Below, one piece after another: positions 1 to 10,500 of a DNA stretch of 64,000 bases. This DNA is from Pseudonocardia sp. CNS-004 (lineage in GTDB: Bacteria; Actinomycetota; Actinomycetes; Mycobacteriales; Pseudonocardiaceae): positions 62,001 to 126,000 of the forward strand of contig MKJV01000063.1 in NCBI GenBank assembly GCA_001942185.1, written 5' to 3'. The stretch's first letter is position 1. Every line of letters starts with the position of its first letter. The notes under the pieces are model-generated. The model had not been told where the DNA came from and did not search any database. It saw only the letters and a list, made by a program, of their open reading frames with translations. The translations under genes and the position numbers were made by a program.

Positions 1-1059
1 AGGATGCGGCCCGCCGCCGCGGCGTCGGTCGCCGGCAGTGTCCCCGTGGTCAGGTCACCGGGGCAACTGACCGGCTCCTCGGCCATGAGGCTGGTGGCCA
101 CCGTGCCGGTCTCGCTGGTGCCGACCTGGGTGAGCTGGCCGCGGTCGAGCGCCGTGGCCATCGCGAGCCGCACCTGGGGGTCGGCGAAGACCCGCCCGGC
201 CGCCTCGTTCAGGTTCATCTCGCCGACCATCACCGGGATGTCGAACCGTCGCACCGACTTCTGCGCGTCCAGCCGGCTCCGGTCGGGGCCGGTGATCTGC
301 GCTGCGTTGATCTGGCGGGAGACCAGCTGGTTGGCCGATGTGGACTCGTTCTGGACGAACGCGATCCGCACCTTCTGCGGGCTGCCCTCGGCCGAGTTCG
401 TGGCGCCGTCGGGACCCCAGCCGTACCCGGGCCGGGCCTCGAGCGTGTAGTGGTCACCGGGCACGTACTCGGTCACCGTGTACGGGCCGGTCCCCTGGGA
501 GTCGTGCTCGATCGAGCCGGCGTCGGCGAGCCCGGCCGGGCAGACGATGGGCAGCGAGCCCGCGCCCTCCAGGAGCATTCCGAAGGGGGTCTCGGTGCTG
601 ATGGTGACGGTGCCCGCGGCGTCGTCCGCGGTCGCGGTGTAGGGCACCGGGACCGACAGGTTGACCCACGGCGAGAGCGTCGCGGGGTCCTTGATGTAGT
701 CGAGTCCGCGGCCACGGCACTCGCCGTGAGCGGGGTGCCGTCCTCGCAGGTCACATCCTTGCGCAGGGTGTAGGTGACCGAGGTCGGCGTGACCTGCCAG
801 TCGGTGGCCAGCTGCGGGACGACCGTGCCGTCCGGGGTCCGCCCGACGAGCGTGTCGTAGCTGAACGCGAAGATCTGCCGGTTGGTGCCGCCCGTGGTCT
901 TGTACGGGTTGATCGTCCCGGGATCGGTGCCGAGGTTCATCATGAACGTGCCGCCGCGCAGCAGGCGCCACTGGGACCCGCGTCCGCGCCGCCGCCGCAG
1001 GCGGCGAGCAGGACCGAGATCGCTGCGACCGCGATCGCGATCGGGTACTTCCGCTTCAT
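1..1059 (-). CDS. ABC transporter substrate-binding lipoprotein, family 5 (3' end outside window)
   Basis: Extracellular solute-binding protein of the SBP_bac_5 (peptide/nickel/oligosaccharide) family, which delivers substrate to an ABC importer. The start at 1059 has an AAGGTGGA ribosome site. The N-terminus MKRKYPIAIAVAA leads into a lipobox LLAAC followed by Gly residues, so it is a lipid-anchored secreted protein. The mature part shows family landmarks: an NPYKTT segment, an LVGRTPDG stretch, a DWQVTP segment and, near the window edge, LAMATALDR. Two one-base losses (near 950 and near 705) split it into three frames. The C-terminal part and the permeases lie beyond position 1. It diverges from the sugar-acid cluster at 1513, so a sugar or sugar-acid ligand is plausible; that is inference from context only. 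Confidence 0.82.
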
Positions 1060-1512
1060 TGCGATCCACCTTCAGGACGCCTGAAGCGTCGTCTGTGTGT
1101 TCAGGAGTCCGGGCGCGCGTACGCAGGCCACGGCGGTGGCAGCGGGTCGCGCTCCCACCGGTCCCGCCGAGTCACCGGTCAAGTTTCGACCGACAGGGAT
1201 TGAATTTCGCTCTCGGTCGGGCTAAGTTACGACGGCGGGAACACGTCGTCAAGAGGCACAGGACAGACCGATTCAGGGGATCCGACCTCTCGGCGGGCGC
1301 TCGATCACATTCAGGCCGCAGCTCGGGGCGAACACCCCTTCTTCCTGGGCATGGACGATGAGACCCACGTCGATCCGGCCGAGCCGACGACAATGGAGCG
1401 ATGGGGCCCGCCCTCGAAACTAGACCGAAACTTCATCGAGAGTGCGACGGGCGACATCGACATCGGGAGGTCCGCACTCTCCCTCAGAGGACACTGGAAG
1501 AAGGACACCGGC
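1060..1512. promoter_or_regulatory. Divergent regulatory region with repeated AAGTTwCG sites
   Basis: No gene is visible in this 453-nt gap between the binding protein and the RraA-like gene. It holds two direct copies of AAGTT(T/A)CGAC at 1181-1190 and 1224-1233, 43 nt apart (about four helical turns), and an inverted AAGTTTCGGTC at 1423-1433. The first copy also starts an inverted repeat, CGACCGA (1187-1193) and TCGGTCG (1213-1219), with a 19-nt spacer. These could be operator sites for a catabolic repressor of the flanking genes. No regulator gene is adjacent. Confidence 0.35.
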
Positions 1513-2273
1513 GTGGTTGAGACTCACGACATCGTTCGTCCGCCCGCGGAGCTCGTCAGCGGCCTGGCCGCGATCGGGAGCGCCACCGCCAGCAGCGAGC
1601 TCAACAAGCTGGGCGTCCGGAGCGCGGCCATCCGCGGTCCGGTCTCGTTCACGCCGGGGATCTCCGTGGCCGGCCCGGCGCTCACCCTGCAGTTCATGCC
1701 CAAGCGCGAGGACCTCTACCAGGTCGACGAGTACGCCGAGCCGGAGAAGCAGCTGCACCGGCACGTGATGTACCACACGCAGCCCGGCGACATGATCGTC
1801 GTGGACGCGCGCGGCGACATGGCCAGCGGTGTGTTCGGCGACATGATGCTGACCTATTTCACGGGGCGCGGTGGTGCCGGAGTGATCGTGGACGGGTGCA
1901 TCCGCGACCTCGGCAAGGTGCGCGACCTCGGCGTCGGTCTGTGGCTGCGCGGGGCCACCCCCAACTTCCACTCCCAGACCGAGATCTTCCCGACGGCGGT
2001 CAACGTGCCCATCGCCTGCGGCAACACGGTGGTGGAGCCGGGCGACATCGTCGTGGCCGACGACGACGGCGCCGTGGTCGTCCCGATCGCACTGGCCCCG
2101 GCGCTCCTGGCGGCGGCGAGCGAGCACGCCGAGTGGGAGGAGTTCTCCCGCATGCGCTGTCCCAGGGGGGCGACATGCGCCGTTACTACCCGCTGTCCGA
2201 GGAGGCCAGGCCCGAGTACGAGCAGTGGCGGGCCGCGCAGGCCGCGGCCGGTGCCTCCGGCGACACGGTGTGA
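1513..2273 (+). CDS. RraA-like aldolase/decarboxylase family protein
   Basis: Member of the RraA/dimethylmenaquinone methyltransferase-like fold that includes 4-hydroxy-4-methyl-2-oxoglutarate/4-carboxy-4-hydroxy-2-oxoadipate aldolases and oxaloacetate decarboxylases. Typical signature: PGDMIVVDARGD, then GGAGVIVDGCIRD with the conserved Arg-Asp pair, and a VEPGDIVVADDDG segment near the C-terminus. The GTG at 1513 is chosen because an AGAAGGA site lies 8 nt upstream and homology begins there; the longer open frame from 1351 looks spurious. One lost base near 2158 shifts the last ~38 residues, which continue as RRYYPLSEEARPEY to the stop at 2273. It lies 10 nt before the dehydratase gene, so the two are probably co-transcribed. 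Probable role: retro-aldol or decarboxylation step of sugar-acid breakdown. Confidence 0.82.
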
Positions 2274-2283
2274 GGATCGGCCC

Positions 2284-3440
2284 ATGAAGATCACCGAACT
2301 GGTGCCGTGGCTGATTCGTTCCGAGGGCTCCTACTGGGGCGAGTTCCTGTTCGTGGAGGTCCGCACGGACGAGGGCATCTCCGGCTGGGGTGAGATCACC
2401 ACCACCACGCCGACGGCCAACCGCGGGATCGCGTCGATGGTGCGGCAGCTGAACGACCTGCTCGTCGGCGACGACCCGGCCCGGATCGAGGACACCTGGA
2501 ACAAGGTGTACCGGGCCTTCACCTACATGGGCAGCCGCGGCGCCGGCACCAACGTCACCAGCCCGGTCGACATCGCGCTGTGGGACATCCGCGGCAAGGC
2601 GCTGGGCCTGCGGGTCTGCGACCTGCTGGGCGGACCGGTGCGCGACGACCTGCTCCTCTACACCCACCCCGACCAGAAGCGGTTCGGGACGCGCGAGGCG
2701 TCGCCGAGGAGATCCGCGCGATCGTCGACTCCGGCCACACGGGTATCAAGTTCGACCCGTACCCGCACGCACCGGGCGTACCTCAGACCAACGACCGCTA
2801 CCTCGACGGCCGGCTGAGCCGGGCCGAGGAGCGGCAGGCGATGGAGCTGACGGCGCTGATCGGGGAGATCGCGGGGCCCGACGTCGAGCTGCTGATCGAC
2901 GCGCACGGCCGGTTCGACGTGCCGACCGCGATCCGGCTGGGCCAGGCCCTCGACGAGCTGGGTGGTGTCCACTGGTACGAGGAGCCGGTGCCACCGGAGA
3001 GCTACCACGCACTCCAGCAGGTGCGCGAGCGCGTGCGCACGCCGATCTCGGTGGGCGAGCGGCTGCACACCCGGTGGGACTTCGTCCCGGTCTTCGAGAA
3101 CCGGCTCGCCGACTTCGCCATGCCTGACGTCACGTGGACCGGCGGGATCTCGGAGCTGAAGAAGATCTCGACGATGGCCGAGGCCTACTACGTGCCGATG
3201 TCGCCGCACGACGCGGCCGGTCCGGTCAACCTCGTGGCGGGCGGCCACGTGATGATCACCGTGCCGAACTTCTACCGCATCGAGTCGAGCAGCCACGACC
3301 TGCGCGCCTACAACCAGTTCCTGACCACCCCGCTGGACAACAGCGACGGGCGGCTCACGCTCCCGTCGGGCCCCGGGCTCGGACTCGACTTCGACCTGGA
3401 CCACATGCGCGCCCACGCGCAGGACGGGTTCCACGGCTGA
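2284..3440 (+). CDS. Mandelate racemase/muconate lactonizing (enolase superfamily) sugar-acid dehydratase
   Basis: Enolase-superfamily enzyme, probably a sugar-acid dehydratase giving a 2-keto-3-deoxy acid. The N-terminal capping domain begins MKITELVPWL; the barrel carries LLIDAHGRF (first metal-ligand strand), WYEEPVPPES, ISVGERLHTR and MSPHDAAGPV near the catalytic His. The start is 10 nt after the RraA gene with GAGGATC upstream. One lost base near 2690 separates the frames; repaired length about 385 residues, normal for the family. Substrate cannot be read with certainty. The following 2-oxoglutarate-semialdehyde-type dehydrogenase and aldose dehydrogenase suggest a non-phosphorylative pentose or uronic-acid route. 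Confidence 0.85.
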
Positions 3441-3497
3441 CCGCCGTCGCAACCGTCGCAGGCACCCGTAGAGCACGTCGCCGAGGAGGCAGCACTC

Positions 3498-5021
3498 GTG
3501 ATCACCAGCATCGACCCCCGCACCGGGCACACCGTGGAGGAGGTCGGCGCCCCCACGTCGGCCGCCGACCTCGACGACCTGTGTGTTCGCGCGGTCGGCG
3601 CCGCGCAGGAACTGGAGACGCTGGGCCGCCGCGGCCGAGCGCGCCTGCTGCGTGCGATGGCGGCCGCATTGCAGGACAACCGCGCAGACCTGGTCGCCGT
3701 CGCCGACCGGGAGACCGCGCTCGGCGAGCAGCGGCTCGGCGGCGAGCTGACCCGCACGTGCTACCAGCTGGAGCTGTTCGCCGACGTCCTCGACGACGGC
3801 GCCTACCTCGAGGCGACCATCGACCACGCCGGGGACACCCCGATGGGCCCGCGCCCCGACCTGCGTCGCATGCTCGTGCCGCTCGGCCCGGTCGCGGTGT
3901 TCGGGGCGAGCAACTTCCCGTTCGCGTTCTCCGTGCCCGGCGGTGACACGGCCTCCGCACTGGCCGCGGGCTCCCCGGTGATCGCCAAGGTGCACGGTGC
4001 ACACCCGGCCACGTCCGTGCGCTGCCACGAGGCGCTCGTCGCGGGCGCCGTCGCCGCCGGGGTGACGCCCGACGTCGTCAACCTGGTCTTCGGCCGTGAG
4101 GCGGGCGTCGAGCTGGTGAAGCACCCGGCCGTGGCGGCCGTCGGGTTCACCGGGTCCCTCGACGTCGGTCGGCTGCTGTTCGACGCCGCCTCGTCGCGCC
4201 CGTCCCCCATCCCGTTCTACGGGGAGCTGGGCGCGCTCAACACGCTCGTGGTGTGCCCCGGCGCGGCACAGGAACGCGGTGCGGACATCGGCGCCGGCCT
4301 CGCGGCGTCGTTCACGCTGGGGGTCGGGCAGTTCTGCACGAAGCCCGGCGTCGCGCTGCTCCCCGCCGGGCCCGAGGGGGACGCACTGCGCCGCGTCCTG
4401 GTCGAGAAGGTCGAGGCGATGGCCGCGGGCGTCATGCTCAGCGAGCGCACCGCGCAGGCCTACGGCTCGGGCACCGCGGCTCTGCGCGACATGGCCGGGG
4501 TACGCGTGCTGGCCGGTGGCGCCGACGGCACCGGCGAGGGCTGGACCGGCACGCCGCTGGTGCTGCAGGCCGACGCCGACGCCGTGACCGGCGCCCTCAC
4601 CGAGGAGTGCTTCGGGCCGGTACTGGTCACCGTCGACTACACCTCGCCCGAGCACCTGCTCGACCTGCTGCCCACCTTCGGCCCTGCCCTGACCGGGACG
4701 ATCCACGCCGACGCGGCCGACGCGGACCTCTCCGCCCGCCTGCTGCGCCGGCTCAGCTCGACGGTCGGCCGCGTGGTGTGGAACGGCTTCCCCACCGGCG
4801 TCGCGGTCGCATGGGGCATGCACCACGGCGGCCCCTACCCCGCCACCACCAGCGCGTTGCACACCAGCGTCGGCACCACCTCGATCCGCCGCTGGCTGCG
4901 GCCGATCAGCCTGCAGAACGTCCCGCAGGAGCTCCTGCCCGACGAGCTGCGCGACACCCCCACCGACGCGGCCGGGCTCGTCCGGCGGGTCGACGGCGTG
5001 CTCACCCCGGCCGACCGGTGA
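3498..5021 (+). CDS. Aldehyde dehydrogenase, 2-oxoglutarate semialdehyde (2,5-dioxovalerate) dehydrogenase type
   Basis: Intact 507-residue NAD(P)+-dependent aldehyde dehydrogenase. Visible landmarks are FGASNFPFAFS and the phosphate-binding GFTGS, with the catalytic cysteine in GQFCTKPG. The FPFAFSVPGGDTASALAAG block is characteristic of the 2-oxoglutarate semialdehyde dehydrogenase branch. That enzyme completes non-phosphorylative pentose/uronate oxidation by making 2-oxoglutarate. This is one of the few catabolic genes here without a frame break. The aldo/keto reductase GTG overlaps its stop codon (GTGA), so the two are translationally coupled. Confidence 0.9.
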   Translation: MITSIDPRTGHTVEEVGAPTSAADLDDLCVRAVGAAQELETLGRRGRARLLRAMAAALQDNRADLVAVADRETALGEQRLGGELTRTCYQLELFADVLDDGAYLEATIDHAGDTPMGPRPDLRRMLVPLGPVAVFGASNFPFAFSVPGGDTASALAAGSPVIAKVHGAHPATSVRCHEALVAGAVAAGVTPDVVNLVFGREAGVELVKHPAVAAVGFTGSLDVGRLLFDAASSRPSPIPFYGELGALNTLVVCPGAAQERGADIGAGLAASFTLGVGQFCTKPGVALLPAGPEGDALRRVLVEKVEAMAAGVMLSERTAQAYGSGTAALRDMAGVRVLAGGADGTGEGWTGTPLVLQADADAVTGALTEECFGPVLVTVDYTSPEHLLDLLPTFGPALTGTIHADAADADLSARLLRRLSSTVGRVVWNGFPTGVAVAWGMHHGGPYPATTSALHTSVGTTSIRRWLRPISLQNVPQELLPDELRDTPTDAAGLVRRVDGVLTPADR

Positions 5022-5970
5022 GGGCACCCGACGTGCTCGACACCCGCCCGCTGGGCACGACCGGCCTGTCGGTGCCGCCGCTGTGCATCGGCACCAGCGC
5101 CATCGGCAGCATCCCCCGCATCTACGGCTACGACGTGAACACCGATCAGGCGCTGGGCACCTTGCGCGCGGTGTTCGACGGCCCGGTCCGCTTCGTCGAC
5201 ACCTCCAACAGCTACGGTGGCGGCGAGAGCGAGAGGCGCATCGGCGCCGTGCTGCGCGAGATCGGCGGCCTGCCACCGGACTTCCTGCTCAGCACCAAGG
5301 TCGACCCGGACGCGAGCGGCGACTTCTCGGGACCGCGGATGCGGGTGTCGCTGGAGGAGAGCATGCAGCGGCTGGGGCTGGACCACTTCCGGCTCGTGTA
5401 CCTGCACGACCCCGAGCGCATCCCCTTCGACGAGGCGACGGCGCCCGGTGGCCCGGTCGACGTGCTCGTCGCGATGAAGGACGAGGGCCTCATCGACCAC
5501 ATCGGGTCGCCGGCGGCCCGATCGGGATGTTGCAGCGCTTCGTCGAGCTCGGACTGTTCGAGGCCGTCATCACGCACAACCGGTTCACGCTGCTCGACCG
5601 GTCGGCGCAGCCGCTGCTCGACCAGTGCGCGGCCGCGGACGTGGCCGTGCTCAACGCCGCGCCGTTCGGTGGCGGCATGCTGGTCAAGGGTCCCGACGCC
5701 GCGCCGCGGTACGCCTACTCGATGGCCTCCGGCCCGGTCCGCGACAGCGCCACCCGCATGCAGGAGGCCTGCCGGCGGGCCGGGGTGCCGCTGGCCGCCG
5801 CGGCGCTGCAGTTCTCGATGCGCGACCCTCGTATCACCAGCACCATCGTCGGGATCACCAAGCCCGAACGGCTCGACCAGACCCTCGAGCTCGCGGCCGT
5901 CGACATCCCCTCCAAGCTGTGGGCCGAGCTCGAGACGCTGACGACCCCGGAGCAGACATGGCTCAATTGA
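5018..5970 (+). CDS. Aldo/keto reductase, aldose (L-fucose/D-threo-aldose) dehydrogenase-like
   Basis: AKR-family TIM-barrel NAD(P)(H) oxidoreductase acting on sugars or related aldehydes. The N-terminus LGTTGLSVPPLCIGTS is followed by FVDTSNSYGGGESE carrying the catalytic Asp/Tyr, STKVDPD (catalytic Lys) and YLHDPE (catalytic His). The C-terminal half contains QFSMRDPRITSTIVGI, typical of the aldose 1-dehydrogenase branch. GTG at 5018 overlaps the previous stop by 4 nt; GTG at 5033 is an alternative. One lost base near 5515 breaks the frame; repaired length about 317 residues. The final codons overlap the start of the next oxidoreductase by 12 nt. Confidence 0.83.
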
Positions 5971-6256
5971 CCCCCCTGCGCTGGGCGATCATCGGCACCG
6001 GCACCATCGCCGGCCGTTCGCCGACGACCTGCGGCTCACCGAGGCGGGTGAGCTCGTCGCGGTCGGGTCCCGCTCGCCCGAGCGGGCCGCGGCGTTCGCC
6101 GCCCGCACCGCGGCGCCGGGCCATCACAGCGACCACGCCGAGCTTCTGCCTGCGACGACGTCGATGCGGTCTACATCGCGGTGCCGGACAGCGCGCACCG
6201 CGACGTCGCCGCGGCGGCGATCGAGGCCGGCAAGACGGTGCTCGTCGAGAAGCCCG
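5959..6256 (+). pseudogene. Gfo/Idh/MocA oxidoreductase, N-terminal third only
   Basis: Starts inside the end of the aldo/keto reductase. It encodes a Rossmann NAD(P)-binding domain: LRWAIIGTGTIAG, VGSRSPERA, VDAVYIAVPDSAH and finally KTVLVEKP, the conserved EKP motif of the family. Two one-base losses (near 6020 and 6150) lie within it. Homology stops exactly at EKP; the sequence after about 6256 is unrelated, and the catalytic C-terminal domain is absent here. A fragment that begins precisely with the residues expected next (FTVTPAATREV) lies on the opposite strand ending near 56925, so a rearrangement may have split this gene. Confidence 0.8.
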
Positions 6257-6317
6257 GCCGTCCTGGGATGGCCCGAAGAACAGCGGAACCCGGGGCGAGC
6301 GTTCGAGCCAGACAGAG

Positions 6318-7243
6318 TCAGAGGCTCATGTCGATGACGAGCTTGCCCGAGGCGTGGCGCGACTCGACGAGCGCCAGTGCCTCCCGCGCCCGCGCGAGCG
6401 GGTAGGTCGCCGTGATGTACGGATCCAGCCGCCCGGTCACCATCAACTCGGCGACGCGCCCGAGGCCACTGCGGTCGAGGCGGCGACGGACGAACACGCC
6501 GCCGAGCTCCGGCACCGACAGGTCTCCGACGGAGACGACTGCGTCCGGCTTCGCCGCCAGCGGGGCGACGCTGCGCAAGGAGTCACCCCCGACCGTGTCG
6601 ACCACGGCGTCGAAACCGCCCGGGGCCAGCACCAGGAGCCGGTCCACGACATCCCCTGCGGTGTAGTCGACGAAGGTCGCTCCAGCCCTGGTCGCAAGAT
6701 CCCGCTTGACTGTGCTCCCGGTACCGACGACGACCAGGCCGCGGTCCCGCGCGATCTGGGCGACGGCCGTTCCGACGCCGCCGCCGACCCCGTTCACCAG
6801 CAGCGATGCCCCGGCGGGCAGCGCGAGCTGGTCGAGAGCGTCGAGCGCGGTGGTGCCGGCGATGGGGATGGCCGCCGCCCAGGTCTCCGGCAGCCGTCGG
6901 GGATGCGGGCCGTGGACTCGGCGAGCAGCAGGGTCGTCCGCGCGTACGTGCCGGCACCGGTCAGAGCGAACCCGGTGACCCGGTCGCCGACGCCCAGTCC
7001 GGTCACCTCGGCACCCACCGCGAGGACGGTCCCCGCCGCCTCCATCCCCAGGACCTGGGGAAAGGGCACGTGGCCGTTCATGTCGCGGACATGTCCGGAA
7101 CGGAGCAGGTGATCGAGCGGGTTGACCCCCGCGGCCGCGACGCGGATCAGCACCTCAGCCGGGCCGGGCGACGGATCGGGCCGGTCGAAGAACTCCTGGA
7201 CGTCGGCGGCACCGAAGGTCCGGTAGCCCAGAACCGTGCTCAT
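6318..7243 (-). CDS. NADPH:quinone reductase-like / zinc-type alcohol dehydrogenase family protein
   Basis: Medium-chain dehydrogenase/reductase of the quinone-oxidoreductase branch. The GroES-like N-terminal domain has VNPLDHLLRSGH and LGMEAAGTVLAVG; the nucleotide-binding domain has NGVGGGVGTAVAQIA, then DAVVDTVGG and a C-terminal ESRHASGKLVIDM. It lacks the Cys cluster of structural-zinc ADHs. ATG at 7243 is preceded by GAGAGGAG. One lost base near 6895 shifts the frame; repaired length about 308 residues. A CCTGACA/TGTCAGG inverted repeat sits 63 nt upstream and may be its operator. Transcribed convergently with the truncated Gfo/Idh/MocA gene. Confidence 0.83.
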
Positions 7244-7305
7244 CGCAGACTCCTCTCGCACCGTCCTCGTCCAGCGCTCGGCTCGAGGACGACACGACGC
7301 TAGTT

Positions 7306-7323
7306 CCTGACATCAGTGTCAGG
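7306..7323 (-). promoter_or_regulatory. Candidate MerR-type operator upstream of the dehydrogenase
   Basis: CCTGACA-TCAG-TGTCAGG, an 18-bp dyad with 7-bp perfect arms, lies between the divergent dehydrogenase (start 7243) and kinase (start 7541) genes. Size and symmetry resemble dyads embedded in MerR-family promoters, which often control oxidoreductases of this type. No MerR gene is in the window, so the assignment is tentative. Confidence 0.4.
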
Positions 7324-7540
7324 TTCCAGTCGTTGTGAGGCGAGCGACATCGACGAGCACAGTGCTGTCCGTCGACGGGAGCGGGCCCGGCCTGGAGATG
7401 GCGCGCCAGGCCGCCACCTGCTTCACGGTCTCGCGCGAAACCACGACCCGACGATGCTCGACCGGCCGCCGATCACCTGTGGTCGGGTACGTTCACGCGA
7501 GAGCGACACCACGCGAGAGCAGCGTGCATGGAGGTGTCGG

Positions 7541-10500
7541 ATGCGTACGGGAAGGGCGGCCCGGGACCGAGATCACTCCGGTCGAGCCGACGTACTGCAC
7601 GAGAGCCGACGCACGCGCGTCACACGGCTGTTCCTCCCCGGGCGGACCGTCGTGCGGAAGGAGCCGCTGGGCCCGGACGCGCAGCGGCGGATGCGGCACG
7701 AGCTGGCGATGCTGAAGCGGCTGCGCGGTGTTCCGGGGATCGCGCAGCCGGTGGCGCAGCCGCGGTACCCGGGATCGATCGTGCTGTCGGATGAGGGGGG
7801 CACGAGGCCGGCGACGCCGCTGGCCCATGACGTTCTGATCGGGGTCGGGTTGGGGCTGGCCCGGGCGGTGGCGGGGATGCACGGCCGGGGTGTGATGCAC
7901 CAGGACATCACCCCGGCGAACATCGTGATCTCGCCCGAGGGCGCCCGTGCCTGGTGGACTTCGCGCTGGCGTCCTCGTTCGCCGAGCTGCGCCCCGAGTT
8001 CCTCCACCACACGGAGATCGTGGGGACGTTGGCCTATCTGGCGCCGGAGCAGACCGGGCGTACGGGTCGGTCGGTGGATCAGCGAGCCGACCTCTACGGG
8101 TTGGGCGCGACGCTGTACGAGCTCGCCACGGGCGGGCCGCCGTTCGGCTCCGATGACCCGCTGCAGCTCGTTCATGATCATCTGGCTCGGGGCCGGCACC
8201 ACCGGCACGGCTGAACCCGGCGGTGCCGGCATCGCTGTCCGAGATCATCATGCATCTGCTGGAGAAGGAACCGGACAACCGCTACCAGACGGCCGAGGGA
8301 CTGATCCACGACCTGGAGCGGGTGCGGGTCGCCACGGCCCCGTTCCGGGTCGGCGAGCGCGATGTTCCGCTGCGGCTGTTGCCGCCGTCGCGGCTGGTGG
8401 GACGCGACGACGAGTTGGCTGCGCTGGGGGTGGCGTTCGAGGAGGCGCTGGCCGGCCGGTGCGGTGGGGTGCTTGTCGGTGGTGCGCCGGGGGTGGGCAA
8501 GACGGCGTTGGTCAATCAGCTGCGGCCCGTGGTGACCGGCCGGGACGGCTGGTTCGTGGCCGGCACGTTCGACCAGTACCGGCGAGATCTGGCCTTCGAC
8601 GCGGTCAACCAGGCGTTTCGCGCGCTGGGCCGGCTGCTGTTGGCCGAGCCGGAGGACGAGCTCGGCGCGATCAGGCAACGGATCTTGCGGGCGCTCGGCT
8701 CGAACGCGGGCCTGATGGCGGCCACATCGCCGGAGCTCGCGGCGCTGCTGGACACGCCACCCGCCGCGGGGGATCCGCTGACGGCACAGGTGCGAGCGCA
8801 GCGGGCGGCCCTCGCGATGCTGCGGGCGGTCGCCTCCCGGAAACGACCGGTGGTGGTGTTCGTCGACGACCTGCAGTGGGCGGGGCGCACCCCGCTCGGC
8901 TTCGTCGACCTGGTGCTGAGCGAGGAGCCGATCGAGGGCCTGCTGCTGGTGAGCGCCTACCGCGAAGCCGACGTGGATGCCACGCACCCGATGAAGCAGA
9001 TGCTGTCGCGGTGGGAACAGCAGGCAGGGCTGCACCAGGTGCGCCTGGAGAACCTGCCGGTATCGGGCTCCGTCGCCATGGTGGCGGAGATCCTGCGCGC
9101 GGACCCGGCCGCGGTGACGAGCCTGGCTGCGGTGATCGAACCGCACGCACACGGCAACCCGTACGAGACCGTGGAGCTGCTCAACGCGCTGCGGGGCGAG
9201 GGCGTGCTCGCCCCCACGGCCGATGGGTGGCGGTGGGATGCGGCCGCTGTGCGCGCTCACCTGGGCCGGTCCGAGGTGACGGGGCTGCTGAAGGCCCGGG
9301 TCGCGGCCATACCGGCGCAGTCGCGGCGGATGGTGGAGGCAATGGCGTGCCTTGGCGGGCGAGCGGAGGCGAGCGTGCTGCAGACCGCCATTGCGGGGCC
9401 GGTGGACGGCGTGGTCCAGATGTTGGCGCCCGCTCTGGCCGAGGGTGTGCTCGTGCTGGAGCCCGGGGCGCATGATGCGGTGCGGTTCCGCCACGACCGC
9501 ATCCGCGAAGTGGTCCTGGGAGGGCTGAACCCGCGGCGACGATGCACCCTGCAGCTGGCCATGGCCCGGCGCTGGCGGAGGTACCGGAGCTGTTCGCGGT
9601 CGCCGCGGAGCAGTACCTGCCGGTGCTCGATGCCATCGACGATCACGCGGAGCAACACCGGGTGGTGGCGCTGCTGCGGCGGGCCGCTGACCAGGCCTCG
9701 TTGATCGGCGACTACGTGCTGGTGAACGCGCTGCTGGCGGCTGCGCTGCAGCTGGTCGAACCCGGCGACACCGCCACGGTGGTCGCGGTGCGCACCGGCC
9801 GGCACGCTGCACTGTTCAGCATCGGGCGCTTCGACGAGGCCGACGAGGAGTACCGCACGATCGAGCGGCTCTGCCCGACCGCGTTGGACCGCCCGGACGC
9901 AACGGCGGTGCAGGTGCGCAGCCTGACCCACCGGACCCGGTTCGCCGAGGCGATGGAGCTCGGCCTGGAGTCGCTGAGCGAGTGCGGCATCACCATCCCG
10001 TCAGCCGACCGGCTCCCGGCCCACCTCGATCACCGATTCAAACGTCTGTACCAGTGGCTGGATCACATGGACGCGGCCGACGACCTGGATCGGCCCGACC
10101 TCGGCGAGCCCACGCTCCTGGCCGCGGCCCACCTGGTCGACGCGGTTCTGCCGACGGCCTACTTCCTCGCCGACCCGCCCCTCATCGCGTGGCTCGGCCT
10201 GGAAGCGGTGCGGATCTGGACCGAGCACGGGCCGAGCCCTGGTCTGGTCGGTCCCGCCTGTCACGCCGCCTACGCCGCGGGGTCGCAGCGCGGCGAGTAC
10301 TCCGCCGGGTACCGAGGCCTGCGGCGGATCCTTGCGCGGGGCGAGGCGGGTGGCCACGAGCCCGGTACCTCGCAGGCCCGCCACATGTTCGCAGCCCTCA
10401 GCTGGTGCGCCGAACCGATCGAGAACGGGGTCGACGCGGCTCGGCGGGCCAGGGAAGGGCTGACCGCCGGTGGCGATCTGGCCTACGCCGGCTACACCTA

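Noticed and set aside
1351..2817. A 488-codon frame that looks like an RraA-enolase fusion protein
   Set aside because: The two parts have separate starts and ribosome sites (1513, 2284); they are joined only because a lost base removes the RraA stop.
2658..5276. Long 872-codon antisense frame over the sugar-acid genes
   Set aside because: Low-complexity Arg/Gly/Ala translation opposite well-conserved genes; a GC-bias shadow.
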